Position numbers and translations under genes: made by a program. Below are positions 12,365 to 24,030 of a stretch of DNA of 64,000 nucleotides, one piece after another; the stretch's first letter is position 1, and every line of letters starts with the position of its first letter. This DNA is from Saccopteryx bilineata (lineage: Eukaryota; Chordata; Mammalia; Chiroptera; Emballonuridae), in NCBI RefSeq assembly GCF_036850765.1, contig NC_089491.1, forward strand, positions 91,172,740 to 91,236,739. Reading direction: 5' to 3'. The notes beneath the pieces are model-generated. The model had not been told where the DNA came from. It worked only from the letters and a program-made list of their open reading frames with translations, and did no database searches.

Positions 12365-12790
12365 GCCTGACCAGGTGGTGGCACAGTGCATAGAGCGTCG
12401 GACTAGGATGCAGAGGACCCAGGTTCAAAACCCTGAGATTGCCAGCTGAGTGCGGGCTCATCCAGGTGGAGTGTAGGTTTATCAGCTTGAGCATGGGGTT
12501 GCTGGTTTGAGTGTGGGATCATAGACATGATCCCATGGTCACTGGCTTGAACCCAAGGTTGCTGGTTTGATCAAGGAGTCACTTGCTTTGCTGTAGCCCT
12601 CCTCACTCCCCAATCAAGGCACATATGAGAAAGCAATCAATGAACAATTATAAGGAGACTAAAGACCCGCTATGGATAACTGATGCTTCTCATCTCTCTC
12701 CCTTGCTGTCTGTCTGTCCCTCTCTCTGTCTCTCTCTCACTCTCTGTCTGTAACACACACACACACACACACAAATAAATAAATTAATTT
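12365..12790 (+). mobile_element. SINE type B with (CA)n tail and target duplication
   Basis: Head 'gcctgaccaggtggtg', 'gcacagtgcatagagc', the 'gcttgagc' modules, CT-rich stretch and a (CA)n-(TAAA)n tail. Near-identical duplications, taaaatttgccatttta on the left (ending 12364) and taaaaattgccatttta on the right (12791-12807), bound it. It landed at or just inside the left edge of a type C SINE fragment. Confidence 0.9.
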
Positions 12791-12802
12791 TAAAAATTGC
12801 CA

Positions 12803-12962
12803 TTTTAGAGCATCACTCCAACGCGCGGAGGTTGCTGACTGACTCCATCCTAGGACACATACTGGAGCAGATCAATGTTCATGTCTCTCTCTCTTTCTCT
12901 TTCTCTTCATCTTTTGCTCAAGTCAATAAATTTTAAAAATTTTTAATTAAAAAAATTTTGCC
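12803..12962 (+). mobile_element. SINE type C, 5'-truncated
   Basis: Starts at 'ttagagcatc', then 'gcggaggttgctg', 'ggagcagatcaatgttc', CT-rich tail and 'caataaatttt'. It matches the shorter bat tRNA SINE also seen at 39.5 kb. Outer duplications near 'aaattttgcca' suggest it was present before the type B copy inserted. Confidence 0.65.
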
Positions 12963-13598
12963 ACAGGAACCTAGTTTAGCTAAGATAAGTTTTCAGGGTT
13001 TTATATAAAATATCAATTTACATAGTAAGAGATGTTATCCTAATTATCAAGCATTCCTTTTCTAGTCATTAAACATAATCTCTAGAAAGTTGTTGACAAA
13101 ACTTTTAAGAACTAGTTTGTGTTATTAAATTAGCTTATACTACATAATCTCCTGTCATTAAAAACACTATGGCTTATATGTCTTGAGATTATGACATTTT
13201 ATGTTACAAAAATATTTTTCAGTACTCGATGGGTTTAGCTCACTGTCAAAGGTCATTACTCTATGGTATAATATCAAGAGATAGAATTTATGAATTAGGT
13301 GTCTACATTTACTCATGGGTTCATTAGAATAATATGTATGTATGTGTGTATGTGTGTGTGTGTGTGTGTTTCCTTTTTTTTTCTACTTCTAGATGAATTC
13401 TTTAAAAAGTGGCATCATGGATAATTTTCTTTCAGTTTGGAGAAAACTCGTTCTACTTCCAAATATTCTACCCTACTCAACTCTCAACTTTTTTGAAGGT
13501 CAATTCAATTGTCCACTTATGTGAAGAGACAATATAAATGCCTCCTTGAAAAAGGTATAAAGGCATAGAAAACAAACAGGCATTTAAAAACACATATA
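12963..13598. other. No recognised gene; contains a (TG)n tract
   Basis: AT-rich flank with a TG/TATG microsatellite at about 13336-13370. Nothing else recognised. Confidence 0.55.
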
Positions 13599-13965
13599 GG
13601 CCCTGGCAGGTTGGCTCAGCGGTAGAATGTTGGCCCAGCATGTGGAAGTCCTGGGTTCGATTCCCTGCCAGGGCACACAAGAGATGTGCGCATCTACTTC
13701 TCCACCCTTCCACCTTCTCCTTTCTCTCTCTCTCTTTCCCTCCTGCAGCCAAGGCTCTATTGGAGCAAAGTTGGCCCAGATGCTGAGGATGGCTCCATGT
13801 CCTCCTCCTCAGTTGCTAGAATGGCTCCAGTTGCAACAGAGCAATGCTCCAGATGGGCAGAGCATCACATTCTAGTGGGCATGTCAGGTGAATACCAGTC
13901 AGGTGCATGCAGGAGTCTGTCTCTCTGCCTCCCCACTTCTCACTTCAGAAAACAAATGAACAAAA
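13599..13965 (+). mobile_element. SINE type A with perfect target duplication
   Basis: Well-preserved head 'gccctggcaggttggc' with B-box 'gggttcgattccc', standard body and A-rich tail. The 13-mer aaaaacacatata occurs on both sides (13586-13598 and 13966-13978). Confidence 0.95.
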
Positions 13966-13978
13966 AAAAACACATATA

Positions 13979-14554
13979 AACTTTCAGTGCTTATTATTCC
14001 CTCATTAATGAAAGTTTCATATTTGGAAAAGCAGTTCATTCAAGTAACTACAAACATAATTTATTTCCTGAGGATTGACTTTGTACCAAACCACAAAAAT
14101 TTTATTTTGAAATTAAAAATTAAGCTTGGCAATCTGATGTATTAGATGAAGACAGAAAGCAGTGGAATGTATTATTAAGCCCCCAACTAGCAATTATTTT
14201 AATGCTTGAGTGGCTATATTTTATAATAATACTTTTAAATTATTTCTATGTATTATTATTATTCGGGACAAATTTATTATCACTTTGGTTCTAACTGACT
14301 TGATGATATAATAGGCCATGCCAGCATTTAACTCAGGACTATTTGTTGAATAGGATAAAAATATAAGTGATTCATGTCTTACATACATGTTTATAACTAC
14401 AAAGGATTAGGCATACTTAGAATAGTGAATTCAACTTTAATTTAGATTTGACAAACATTTAATTATCCATTTATCAAAGGTAGTTTGAATCTCTACTATA
14501 TAAAATAAAGTATGAGAGAAATGGGAGAATCAGAAAAAAATATACTTAATACCT
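13979..14554. other. No recognised feature
   Basis: AT-rich sequence with no supported element. Confidence 0.5.
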
Positions 14555-14950
14555 CAGTCTTAAAGAGCTCAGTCATTGGTCAGACTGACAAGTCTGAAGT
14601 AGTTCTATTATAAGGATAATTGCAATGACAGGCAAGCTAAGGGTCCTATAGAAGAGGTACCTAATCAGAACTGGACAATCAGGATGAGCTTTGCAGAAAA
14701 GATGAAACCCAAATGTGGTCATATTTGGCAAAAAACTAGTTGACCATGATGCTAGAAAGAGGAGTATTTCAGGTAAAGAAAATAGAATTTTCAAAATTCA
14801 GGAAAGTGTCTATGGGGCATTTATGAAAGGCTAGTGGTTTAAACTGTGCGCTAGGAATAGTTTAATCAAGGGGACTCAAGGCCTGGCTAATGCCTGTCCT
14901 CAAGGAGCCCACAGACTGGTGACAGGTGAATTTAACAACACTGTTTCATC
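14555..14950 (+). repeat. Ancient interspersed repeat fragments
   Basis: Phrases 'aaagagctcagtcattgg', 'gaggtacctaatcaga' and 'ctcaaggagcccacag' look like pieces of the same old repeat suspected at 230-1090. Two partial units appear to follow one another. Family not named. Confidence 0.4.
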
Positions 14951-15205
14951 AACAATGACACTCCAAGCACTGCAACCACCACCATTAATCACTGTGCCTG
15001 CTGCCCTGTTCCCAGGGGAGGGAGTCTGTTTTCTCCCCCTACCCCACCCTCTTTATTCTCCCCTTCCTACTACTTCACCTAAAAACTTCTTCAAAAGAAA
15101 TACTAAGTCAGTCATGTTAAAAAACTCAATTATAAAACCAGATAAACAATAAAGCTAAAAATTTAAAGAGAAAAATACCCCATATCACCCATATTAAGAT
15201 ACCCA

Positions 15206-15530
15206 GCCTGTCCAGGCAGTGGCACAGTGGATAGAGCATCAGACTGGGGAGCGTAGGACCCAGGCTCGAGACTCTGAGGTCACCAGCTTGAGCACAGGCT
15301 CATTGGTTTGAGCAAGGATTACCAGCTTGAACCCAAGGTCACTGGCTTGAGCAAAGGGTCACTCAGTCTGCTGTAGCCACCTGGTCAAGGCATATATGAG
15401 AAAGCAATCAGTGAGCAGCTAAGGTACCACAATGAGGAATTGATGCATTTCATCTCTCTTCCTTCTTGTCTGTCTGTCCCTATCTGTTCCTCTTACTGTC
15501 TCTCTCTGTCTCTGTCACAAAAAAAAAAAA
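15206..15530 (+). mobile_element. SINE type B
   Basis: Head 'gcctgtccaggcagtgg', 'gcacagtggatagagc', modules 'caccagcttgagc', tail 'tctctgtcacaaaa'. Flanking 'aagatacccag' and 'aagatatccaaag' form a probable target duplication. It inserted beside or within an L1 3' end. Confidence 0.85.
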
Positions 15531-15539
15531 AAGATATCC

Positions 15540-15775
15540 AAAGTGACCAAGCTCAAGCTCATAGACAAAGACAACATATGGTGGTTACCAGATGAGAGCG
15601 GGGTGAGGGAGAACAAAATACCTAAAGAAGTCCAAATGAATAGTGACAGAAGGAGACTAGACTTTAGGTAGTGGGCACACAACTCAATGTACTGATGAGG
15701 TATTACAGAAGTGTATACTTGAAACTTACATAATGTATTAACCAATGTTACCCTAATCAATTTAATTCAATAAGA
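15540..15775 (+). mobile_element. L1 3' end
   Basis: Contains 'catagacaaagacaac', 'tggtggttaccagatg', 'gggcacacaactcaatg', 'gtatacttgaaactta' and 'aatttaattcaat', the ordered landmarks of the L1 3' terminus in this genome. The 81-codon minus-strand frame here is antisense L1. Confidence 0.75.
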
Positions 15776-15866
15776 AAGATATCCTCCTTTACTCTTTAAA
15801 TGATTTGTCATTTTATTTTCCCAAAGCAACAAAACAGCTCACAATCGATACTCATATTCTTTAGAT

Positions 15867-16162
15867 CAGTGGTCCGCAACCCCCGAGCTGCGACAGGTGC
15901 CGTTCCGTGGGCCATTTGGTACCGGTCTGCAGAGAAAGAATAACTAACTTACATTATTTCTGTTTTATTTATATTTAAGTCTGAACGATGTTTTATTTTT
16001 AAAAAATGACCAGATTCCCACTGTCACATCTGCCGAAGACTCACTCTTGATGCTTGTCTTGGTCATGTGATACATTTATCTGTCCCACCCTAAAGGCTGG
16101 TCTATGAAAATATTTTCTGACATTAAACCAGTCCGTGGCCCAAAAAAGGTTGGGGACCACTG
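15867..16162 (+). mobile_element. Non-autonomous hAT transposon, 296 bp
   Basis: Terminal inverted repeats CAGTGGTCCGCAACC and GGTTGGGGACCACTG bound the element, with an identical 8-bp target duplication ctttagat on both sides (15859-15866 and 16163-16170). It has no open frame, so it was mobilised in trans. Termini resemble the MER30-type Charlie group. Strand is arbitrary. Confidence 0.95.
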
Positions 16163-16170
16163 CTTTAGAT

Positions 16171-17343
16171 CATATCTGATATTTTTACATTCATCTCCCT
16201 AGGCATTGTTTTCACAAAATGTCCCATAACACAAATATTATTATAATCAGTCCACATACTGTCCAAAATAATCTATTTCCACTTCATTCCATTTGTGCCA
16301 TGTCCCAGGCCCATTTTACTTCCCATTCTCATCCAAACAAAGCTTCATTCCTTTGAACATGAAATGTTTCTACCAAAAAGTTTTATACCCATTTCTTCTT
16401 TAGAAAGATCTTGCTCTTTTTCATAGACCCAACTTCCACTATAAGGCACACTCTGGTTCTCAAGAGGTTGTAGCAGTTTTCTCAGGATCCCCAAAGACCA
16501 GGGTGACAACTACTATTATTTTAGTTTCTATTCATGTGTAATGTCTTATGTGTTTACCACTCTCCATTTTCAAAACTATTTGACCTTCTAGAGGTCAAGA
16601 ATTGTTCCTTAGTCATTTGGAACAGATAAACAACTGACAAGGAGAAAATATTTGCAGTCTGTATAATAAACTAGGGATCTATAGCTATAATAAGGAAAAA
16701 AAACATACAAGAAGCAATAAAAAAATAAACAACACAATAGAAAAGTGAACACATTATTTAAATTTGGAAATCAAAAAAAAGAAAAATGATTAAAAATGTA
16801 TAATTCACTTAATTTCACTTGTATTAAAAAATTAGTGAATCAAAAGGGTAACAGGATATTTCATCTATCAGATTGCTAATTAACACATTTGTCACATGAG
16901 GGTGTCAGGAAATTTAGACTCATTGTCTTTTGATTGATAGCAATGTAAGCTGTCATGCTTTTTGCAGGACATGGTAGGAAACTTCAAAATGTAAAAATTG
17001 ACATACCATTATAATTTAAAATTTCTCTTTGTAGACATCTATAAGTGTTTATATGAAAAAAAATTACAAAAACATTGATTGTGGTGATTATTTAAAAAAC
17101 TACAACCAGTAAACAGCTTAAATATTCATCAATAAAAAAACAAATAAATCATATTTTAATATAATATAGACACCAAAGTGAGGTGGATATTAATGTGGTA
17201 AATCTCTATGATATTATAATTTGTACATAATTTAAAATATCACACTATTATGAAAATATGCCTATAATGACCTACAGATTTAAAATAAAGTTCAGTTACA
17301 GACAATACACATAATATAGGATTATTTAAAAAGCATATGTAGG
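16171..17343. other. No recognised feature
   Basis: Mixed-composition sequence at 16200-16600, then A-rich DNA to 17340. The stretch around 16620-17110 reads loosely like decayed L1 ORF2 sense strand, but I cannot fix boundaries. Confidence 0.4.
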
Positions 17344-17459
17344 GCCCTGGCAGGCTGGCTAAGTGGTAGACTGTTGACCTGGTGTGTGGATGTCCTGGGT
17401 TCGATTCCCAGTCTGGGCACACAGAAGAGCCCATCTGCTTCTCTACTTATCCCCTTCTC

Positions 17460-17501
<42 letters not shown>

Positions 17502-17740
17502 TTCTCTTCCTCCCTCCTGCAGTCATGGCTGGATTGGAGCAAGTTGGCCCCGGTGCTTAGGATAGCTTCGTGCCTCCACCTCAGGCACTAAGAAGAGCTC
17601 AGTTGCTGAGCAATGGAGAAATACCCCAAATGGGCAAAGCATTGCCCCCTAGTGGGTTTGCCGGGTGCATCCTGGTCAGGGCACATGCAGGACTCTATCT
17701 GTCTGCCTTTCCTCCTCTTACTGAATAGATAAAAAAAAGA
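17344..17740 (+). mobile_element. SINE type A
   Basis: Head 'ggccctggcaggctgg', B-box 'gggttcgattccc', an internal CT run expanded to about 18 units (17462-17498), and A-rich tail. Flanks 'aaaaagcatatgtag' and 'aaaaaagtatatata' are a plausible diverged target duplication. Confidence 0.9.
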
Positions 17741-17766
17741 ATAAAAAAGTATATATATACACAGCA

Positions 17767-19490
17767 CAGGCACACCTCATTTTATTGTACTTCACTTTCT
17801 TATACTTGGCAGTTACCACATGTTTTACAAATGTAATCTTTATGGCAACCATGCAACAAGGAAGTCTATCAGCCTCACTTCACCAACACTATTTTGTTTC
17901 TTTGTGACAAGCTGGTAATTCTTACAATATTTTAAATTTTTCATTATTCCTGTATTTTTTATGGTGATCTATGATCAGTGGTCCTGGATGTTACTATTAC
18001 AATTGTTTTGGGGCACTACAAAGCACATCCATAAAAATTAATTTGAAGTGCTGTGTGCATTCTTACTGCTCCACTAACTAGCTGTCCCCATCTCTCCCTC
18101 TCTCCTTGGGCCTTTGTATTCCCTGAGACAATATAATGTTGAAATCAGGCCAGTTAAACCTACAACAAACTCTTTAAGTGTTCAAATGAAAGAAGAATTG
18201 TACTTTTCTTACTTTAAATCAAAAGCTACAAATGATGAACTTTCATGAAGCAGAAAGCTGAGGTAGGCTGAAAGCCAGGCTTCTTGCACAAAACATTTTA
18301 ACCAGGTTGTGAATGCAAAGAAAAAGTTCTTAGAGGAAATTAAACATACTACTCCAGTGAACACACAGATGATAAGAAAGTAAACTACCTTGTTGCTAAT
18401 CTGGAGAAAGTTTAAGTGGTCTGGATAGATCAAACCAGCCACAAAAGTCCCTTAAACCAGAGACTAATCTAGAGCAAGGCTAATCTCTTCATTTCTATGA
18501 AGACTGAGGGGAAGAAGCTGTAGAAGAAAAGTCTGAAGCCAGCAGATGTGGTTCATGAGGTCTAAGGAAGAAGCCATCTCCATAATATTGAAGTGCAAAG
18601 TGAAGCAGCAAATGCTAATGTAGAAACTGCAGCAAGTTATTCAGAATAAAGTTAATGGGTATGGCTACACTTACCAACCGATTTTCACTGTAGAGAAGAA
18701 GATGCCATCTTATAGGGGAGAGAAAATGCCATCTAAAACTTTCATAGCTCAAGAAGAGAAATCAGTGCTTGGCTTCAAAGCTCCAAAGGACAAAGTTGAC
18801 TCTTATAGGAGTGGAAAATGTAGGCTGGATGTGTGTGATTCAAAAAGCAAGAGAACTAGAATTAGAAGTAGTACCTAAAATATAATTGGATTATTTCAAT
18901 TGTATACAAAATTTGAATGAAGAAGGATTCGCTTATTACAGATGAGCAAAGAATCACCTCTTGGTTACAGCGCTGTGAAGAGTGTTGAAATGATAGAAAA
19001 GGACTTAGAAAACTACATTTACAGTTGATAAAGCAGCACTATGTTTGGAGAGGATTGAAAGAAGTTTTACTGTAGGTAAAAAGCTGTCAATCAGCACTGC
19101 ATGCTACAGAGAAATCATTAGTGAAAGGGAGAGTAAATCGATGCAATAAACTTCATTGTCTTAGTTTAAGAAATTGCTAAAGACACCTCATTCTTCCTTG
19201 ACCACCATTCTGATAAGTCAGCAGCCACAAGACCGTCGACCAACAAAAAGATTATAACTAACTGAATGTCCAGATGATGGTTACCAATTTTTGCCAATAA
19301 AGTATTTTTTAAGTAAGCTATGGTACATGGGTTTTTCTGATATATGCTATTGCATACTGAAACTACAGTAGAGTATAAACATAACTTTTATATTCCTTAG
19401 AAAATCCCCAAATTTGTATGACTCACTTTATTGTGATAGTTTGTGGAGATAGTCTGAAACCCAACATATAATATCCCCAAGTTACGCCTG
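17767..19490 (+). mobile_element. Tigger1 DNA transposon, internally deleted
   Basis: Left end 'caggcacacctcattt' and right end 'gttacgcctg' are the Tigger1 termini, and the interior follows the Tigger1 transposase gene in order: the 'tcaaaagctacaaatgatg' start region, 'ccagtgaacacacagatg', 'gtggtctggatagatcaaa', 'aagaagatgccatct', then the 3' part from 'gcaagagaactagaatt'. About 0.7 kb of the central transposase region is missing at about 18810, where 'gactcttatagga' joins 'gtggaaaatg'. TA follows the right end; the left TA has decayed to CA. Frameshifts and stops leave no transposase frame. The 77-codon minus-strand frame at 18209-18442 is an antisense shadow. A full Tigger1 is about 2.4 kb. 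Confidence 0.93.
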
Positions 19491-19857
19491 TAGAGGACAC
19501 ACACCAACGTGTTTAAAATGTTTACATCTGATAACTAAAAATAGAAAGTGGAAGAGAAAGCACATGTGTCGATAAAAAGGAGACTTTAATACTTTACTTC
19601 ATATACTCTGTGTTCACTTTAGGTATACAGTAACATATTTAGTATTAAAAACCTCAGGAAAAGAAGGCAAAGTAAAAGTTTTGTGTAATATAAAAATGTT
19701 AAGGTTAGGAACATCAACAACTATAGTAGGTGGTAATCAAATGATGCTTATATTTACATCCTCAAACCCCTAAGACTTTTATCTCTGTGGATTGTAAGAT
19801 AGTAAAGTACTAGAAGCAATTTCCTGAAAACACAACGTGTGGGGTAAAATGAGCATG
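19491..19857. other. No recognised feature
   Basis: AT-rich flank between Tigger1 and a MIR. Confidence 0.5.
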
Positions 19858-20030
19858 AGAGGCTAGGTTCAAATCCCAGTTCTGATACGTATTAAGTGGG
19901 TGGATATTATCTCTAGGAACCTTACTTTAATGCATATAAAATATTTATAATAGTACTTACCTCCTAAGATTTTGAAAATGCTTGGTTCACAAGTAGCTTA
20001 ATAATTGCTATTTTCTTTTATCTTCAGCTA
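19858..20030 (+). mobile_element. MIR, plus strand
   Basis: 'gaggctaggttcaaatccc', 'agttctgatacg', 'aatagtacttacctcc' follow the MIR tRNA-like head, core and 3' part in order. Confidence 0.75.
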
Positions 20031-21589
20031 CTATAAGAAACCTTACCCTATTTGGAGGTGAATGATTAGATTTTCATCAAGATATCTTTTACAGGAGAGT
20101 GTCACATTGTATTCAATGATGCGGTGGTGATTTCCCTCAATTTATAATACAATATTGCCTTTAACCTCTAAGTTCAAAATCATCGTAATTTTATGCTTTT
20201 ACTCATAAAATCATAAAAGCATAGAGCTGAAAAAATATCTTCAAAAGTCATTTAGCTCATGTTTCTCTACTACAGGCAAAATTATGGGTGTCATAAAATA
20301 TCAATTGTGTTTTAATCATTTCGTCCAAAAAACGACTCTAGTATTTGCTTAAATGACTAACCCATCAATTGCTTAATAAATCTTCTACTTAAGTAATATC
20401 AAAGAAATAGGTATATATATAAAAAAAATTCTTTGCTTTGAAATTAAATTTTTTGTCCTTGCTTATTATATCAAAAAAAGAACTGATAACATGTATCAGG
20501 AAAGATACATGCACAAATATTCAGGAAACAGTAAAACTCTGATAGGAGGACAAAATTAAAGATGTTATCATTTGAGAATAAAAGTAAAAATAAGCTATAA
20601 TTTTGGCTATAATGGCAAATTTATGACAGTGCTCACAACTGCTAAATCAGTTTTTTGAGTACGTATTCATGGCAGAAAAACACCAGCACAGTTTGATAGT
20701 TCCAAAGGGCATGTACAAAAATTGTCTCAAAGTATACAAATTTAAATATTTTCTGTCAGGTGATCATAATCATATTGTTTTTAGTAAATGCATACCTTGT
20801 GCCTGTTACTACCCATAATTTCCAGAGGAAATAGAGAGCTTAATGATTAACACTGTGTAGCATGAAGATCTGCACCAACAATTTTACTGATAGGGAAGTG
20901 TACAGTTAGTTTTCTGCTTGATAACAACTATGCAAAGCCATGCACAGATTTCTCAGGACTTAGAAATAGGGCAATTAGAATAATTGGGGAAAAAATGCTG
21001 AGCAATAAAACACATTTTAATCAAAAGCGATAGCCTTCTACCTGAGGTTTAGGATTTCATTAGCAATAACAAAAGAAAAAAATTAGCATAATCCATATTT
21101 AATATCTTCAAAATACAGTGGTCAAATTAGACGATCCTTTTTCTAATTGTAGCAATAGCAGATAAACTATTTATACTAGTAAGCAAACTATTCCTCCAAA
21201 TTCATTTCAGTTATAGAGCTTAAGTCTAACAAAGGTTTGACTAAACACTGATCCTACCTACCCTATAGATGACTAAATCTGGAATTCAGAATTTAGGAGG
21301 AAGGTGTTGTGGTTGGTTAAACTTTCCTACAAATTCTACCTTGGCATTGCTTTGATTTAATTTTAAAGAACTACTTGTCTTCCTTCTCTGGTGATGTACT
21401 ACAAAGACTAGCTGCTTTTGTTCAATAATCCTCAAACTTGTTATGCAAATGAATACTTAGAAGACAATCACTCTTTGTAGAAGACAATAAAATAAAGATT
21501 TCATTAAAATTCTACCATAAGAAACTGAAACAAAAAGTAAGTGAAAAAGAATATCTCTGTACAATAAATAGTACTTAACATTAATTGAA
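20031..21589. other. No recognised feature
   Basis: About 1.5 kb of AT-rich sequence with no assignable repeat or open frame of note. Confidence 0.5.
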
Positions 21590-22427
21590 AATAATATTTT
21601 AGCCAATGATATATCTGATAAAAAATTAATATTCAAAGTTCATAAAGAACTCATAAAAACCAACACCACAAAAAAAGCAAACAATCCAATTAAAAAAATG
21701 GGTGGGTAGAGGACCTGAATTGACACTTCTCCAATGAAGACATACAGATGGCCAATAGACATATAAAAGATGCTCAATATCAGTAATTATCAGAGAAATA
21801 CAATTTCAAACCACAACGAGATTATCACCTCACATCTCTCATAATGGCTATTTTCAATAAATCAATAAACAGTCAATGTTTCTGAGGATGTGGAGAAAAG
21901 GAAGATCTTCTGCACTTTTAATGGGAGTGCAGATTGGTGCAGCCACTGGGAAAAACAGGATGGAGGTTTGTCAAAAAAATAAAAATTTAAGTATCTTATA
22001 AACAAGCAATTCCACATCTGAGTATCAGATAAAATCCAAAACACTAATTTAAAAAGATATCTACATCTCTATGTTCATTGCAGCATTATTTACAACAGCA
22101 AAGATACAGAAGCAACCCAAGTGTCCATCCATAGACAAGTGTATAAAGATGTGGTACATTTATTCAATGAAACATTACTTGTCAATAAATCTTACCATTT
22201 GTGACAACAAGGATAAACTAAGATGGTATTATGCTAAGTGAAATAAGTCAGACAGAGAAAAGCAAATACCATATGATTTACCTATATGTTGAATTTAAGA
22301 ACAAAATAAACAAACAAACAAAAGAGAAAAAGACTGATAGATATAAGCAATGAACTGATAGTTGTTAGATGGAAGTGGAGCTGGGGAACTGGGAGAAAAA
22401 AGTGAAATATTAAGAAGTACAAATTTC

Positions 22428-22687
22428 GCCCTGGTCAGTTGTCTCAGTAGATAGATTGTTGGCCTGATGTGCGAACTTCCCGAGTTCGATCCCTGGTCCA
22501 GGCACACATGAGAAGTAGCCATCTGCTTCTCTTCCTCTCCCTTTCCCCTTCTCTCTCTCTTCTCCTCTCACAGCCAGTAGCTTGATTTGTCTAAGCATTA
22601 TGGCTCCAGACAGGTATTGCTGAGTGGAGCCTTGTCAGGCACAATGGGAGTCTGTCTCTCTATCTCTCCTCCTCTCACTTAAAAAAA
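22428..22687 (+). mobile_element. SINE type A, short variant, inside L1
   Basis: Head 'gccctggtcagttgtc', B-box 'gagttcgatccctgg', abbreviated body and A-run. Identical 11-mers aagtacaaatt (22415-22425 and 22688-22698) lie on either side and are L1 3'UTR sequence, proving insertion into the L1. Confidence 0.95.
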
Positions 22688-22736
22688 AAGTACAAATTGG
22701 TAGTTGCAAAATAGTCATAGGGATATAAGATGCAGT

Positions 22737-22786
22737 ACAGAAAATACAGTCAGTAATATTTACAGAAAATACAGTCAGTAATATTC
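22737..22786 (+). repeat. 25-bp tandem duplication
   Basis: Two head-to-tail copies of a 25-bp unit starting 'acagaaaatacagtc' at 22737 and 22762, differing at one base. It lies in the L1 3'UTR. Confidence 0.95.
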
Positions 22787-22870
22787 TAATATAAAGATAA
22801 TTATGTATGATATTAAGTGGGTACTAGAATTATCAGGGGATCACTCTGTAAGGTATATAATTGTCTAACC

Positions 22871-24030
22871 CAGGCATGGCCGACATATGGTCCGGATGCG
22901 GCCTATGTGGAGTTTATGCGGTCCATGATTAAATTTTTAATACTCTCCTCTACTTTAAAATCTCAGCTACTCAGAAGCGGAAGCATCTTTGATTATTGGA
23001 AATCAAGATATTTAAGAAGATAGTGATACACGGAAAAGAATTCCGCTTGTGAATAATCTACGGTTAACTTCCAATAATGGTCCAATGGATTCGCGATACT
23101 TCTTTATTTTTTTTTGAAAAATTCCATTATGTGTTGGCCTGGCGTGCGGGAGTCCTGGGTTCGATTCCTGGCCAGGGCACACAGGAGAAGCACCCATCTG
23201 CTTCTCCACCCCTCCCCCTCTCCTTCCTCTCTGTCTCTCTCTTCCACTCCGGCAGCTGCAGCTGAGGCTCCATTGGAGCAAAGTTTGCCCGGGCGCTGAG
23301 GATGGCTCTGTGGCCTCTGCCTCAGGCGCTAGAATGGCTCTGATTGCGGCAGAGCGATGCCCCGGATGGGCAGAGCATCGCCCCCTGGTGGGAAGCCGGG
23401 TGGATTCTGGTTGGGTACATGCGGGAGTCTGTCTGACTGCCTCCCCGTTTCCAACTTAAGAAAAATACAAAAAATAAAAAAATTCCATTATAAAGATTTA
23501 CAACTTGTGTACTCGACTGTACTTGATATGAACTGTTTGACATTTAGCAGCGATGTGAAACCTACATTCTTTTAGGCGAAGTTTGCCAGTGCGCCAAGGT
23601 CAAACAATTCATTATTTTTGTGGTTAAGTGTGTTGAATCAAGTGGCATTGTAGCATAGACAATAGCTGCAGTTGATAACTGAAAACGTTTCCAGGCTGTC
23701 TGTAAAACAAAATAATTGCATTTTTTGCAATAAAACCCCTTCAAGCTCATTCTATTAATTAAGAATTGTTTTGATTGATTGAGATACAGTTTGGATATTT
23801 ATACGGTATGTAATTATATTTTTATTAAAATATATTTTCATTAAAATAATATTGTATATTAAAATTTTTTCACTCACTTTTATTCATAAACAAATTACAT
23901 AATAAAATTTTGTTTACTTAAATGAATCATTTTTGTATTTAACATTTTTTAATTTTAATATTTTGTCCAGCCTATGAATAATATTTTCTTTCTATTCTGG
24001 CCCAGGGGCAAAAATTGTTGGCCACGCCTG
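22871..24030 (+). mobile_element. hAT transposon, about 0.8 kb before SINE insertion
   Basis: Termini CAGGCATGGCC and GGCCACGCCTG form inverted repeats, with the identical 8-mer gtctaacc at 22863-22870 and 24031-24038. After removing the nested SINE and its duplicated target the element is about 800 bp. I find no transposase frame, so it is non-autonomous or an internally deleted relic. It sits in L1 3'UTR sequence. Confidence 0.93.
23131..23477 (+). mobile_element. SINE type A, 5'-truncated, inside the hAT
   Basis: Begins at 'gtgttggcctggcgtg', missing the first 35 or so bases of the tRNA-like head including the A-box, yet is flanked by the 14-mer aaaaattccattat at 23117-23130 and 23478-23491. 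It is therefore an insertion truncated at its 5' end, and young by its low divergence and retained CpGs. Confidence 0.95.

Noticed and set aside
12540..12620. Short repeated modules inside type B SINEs considered as a CRISPR-like or satellite array
   Set aside because: The modules are imperfect, unspaced and part of the SINE consensus; the sequence is mammalian nuclear DNA.
18209..18442. 77-codon minus-strand frame
   Set aside because: Antisense of the Tigger1 transposase region.
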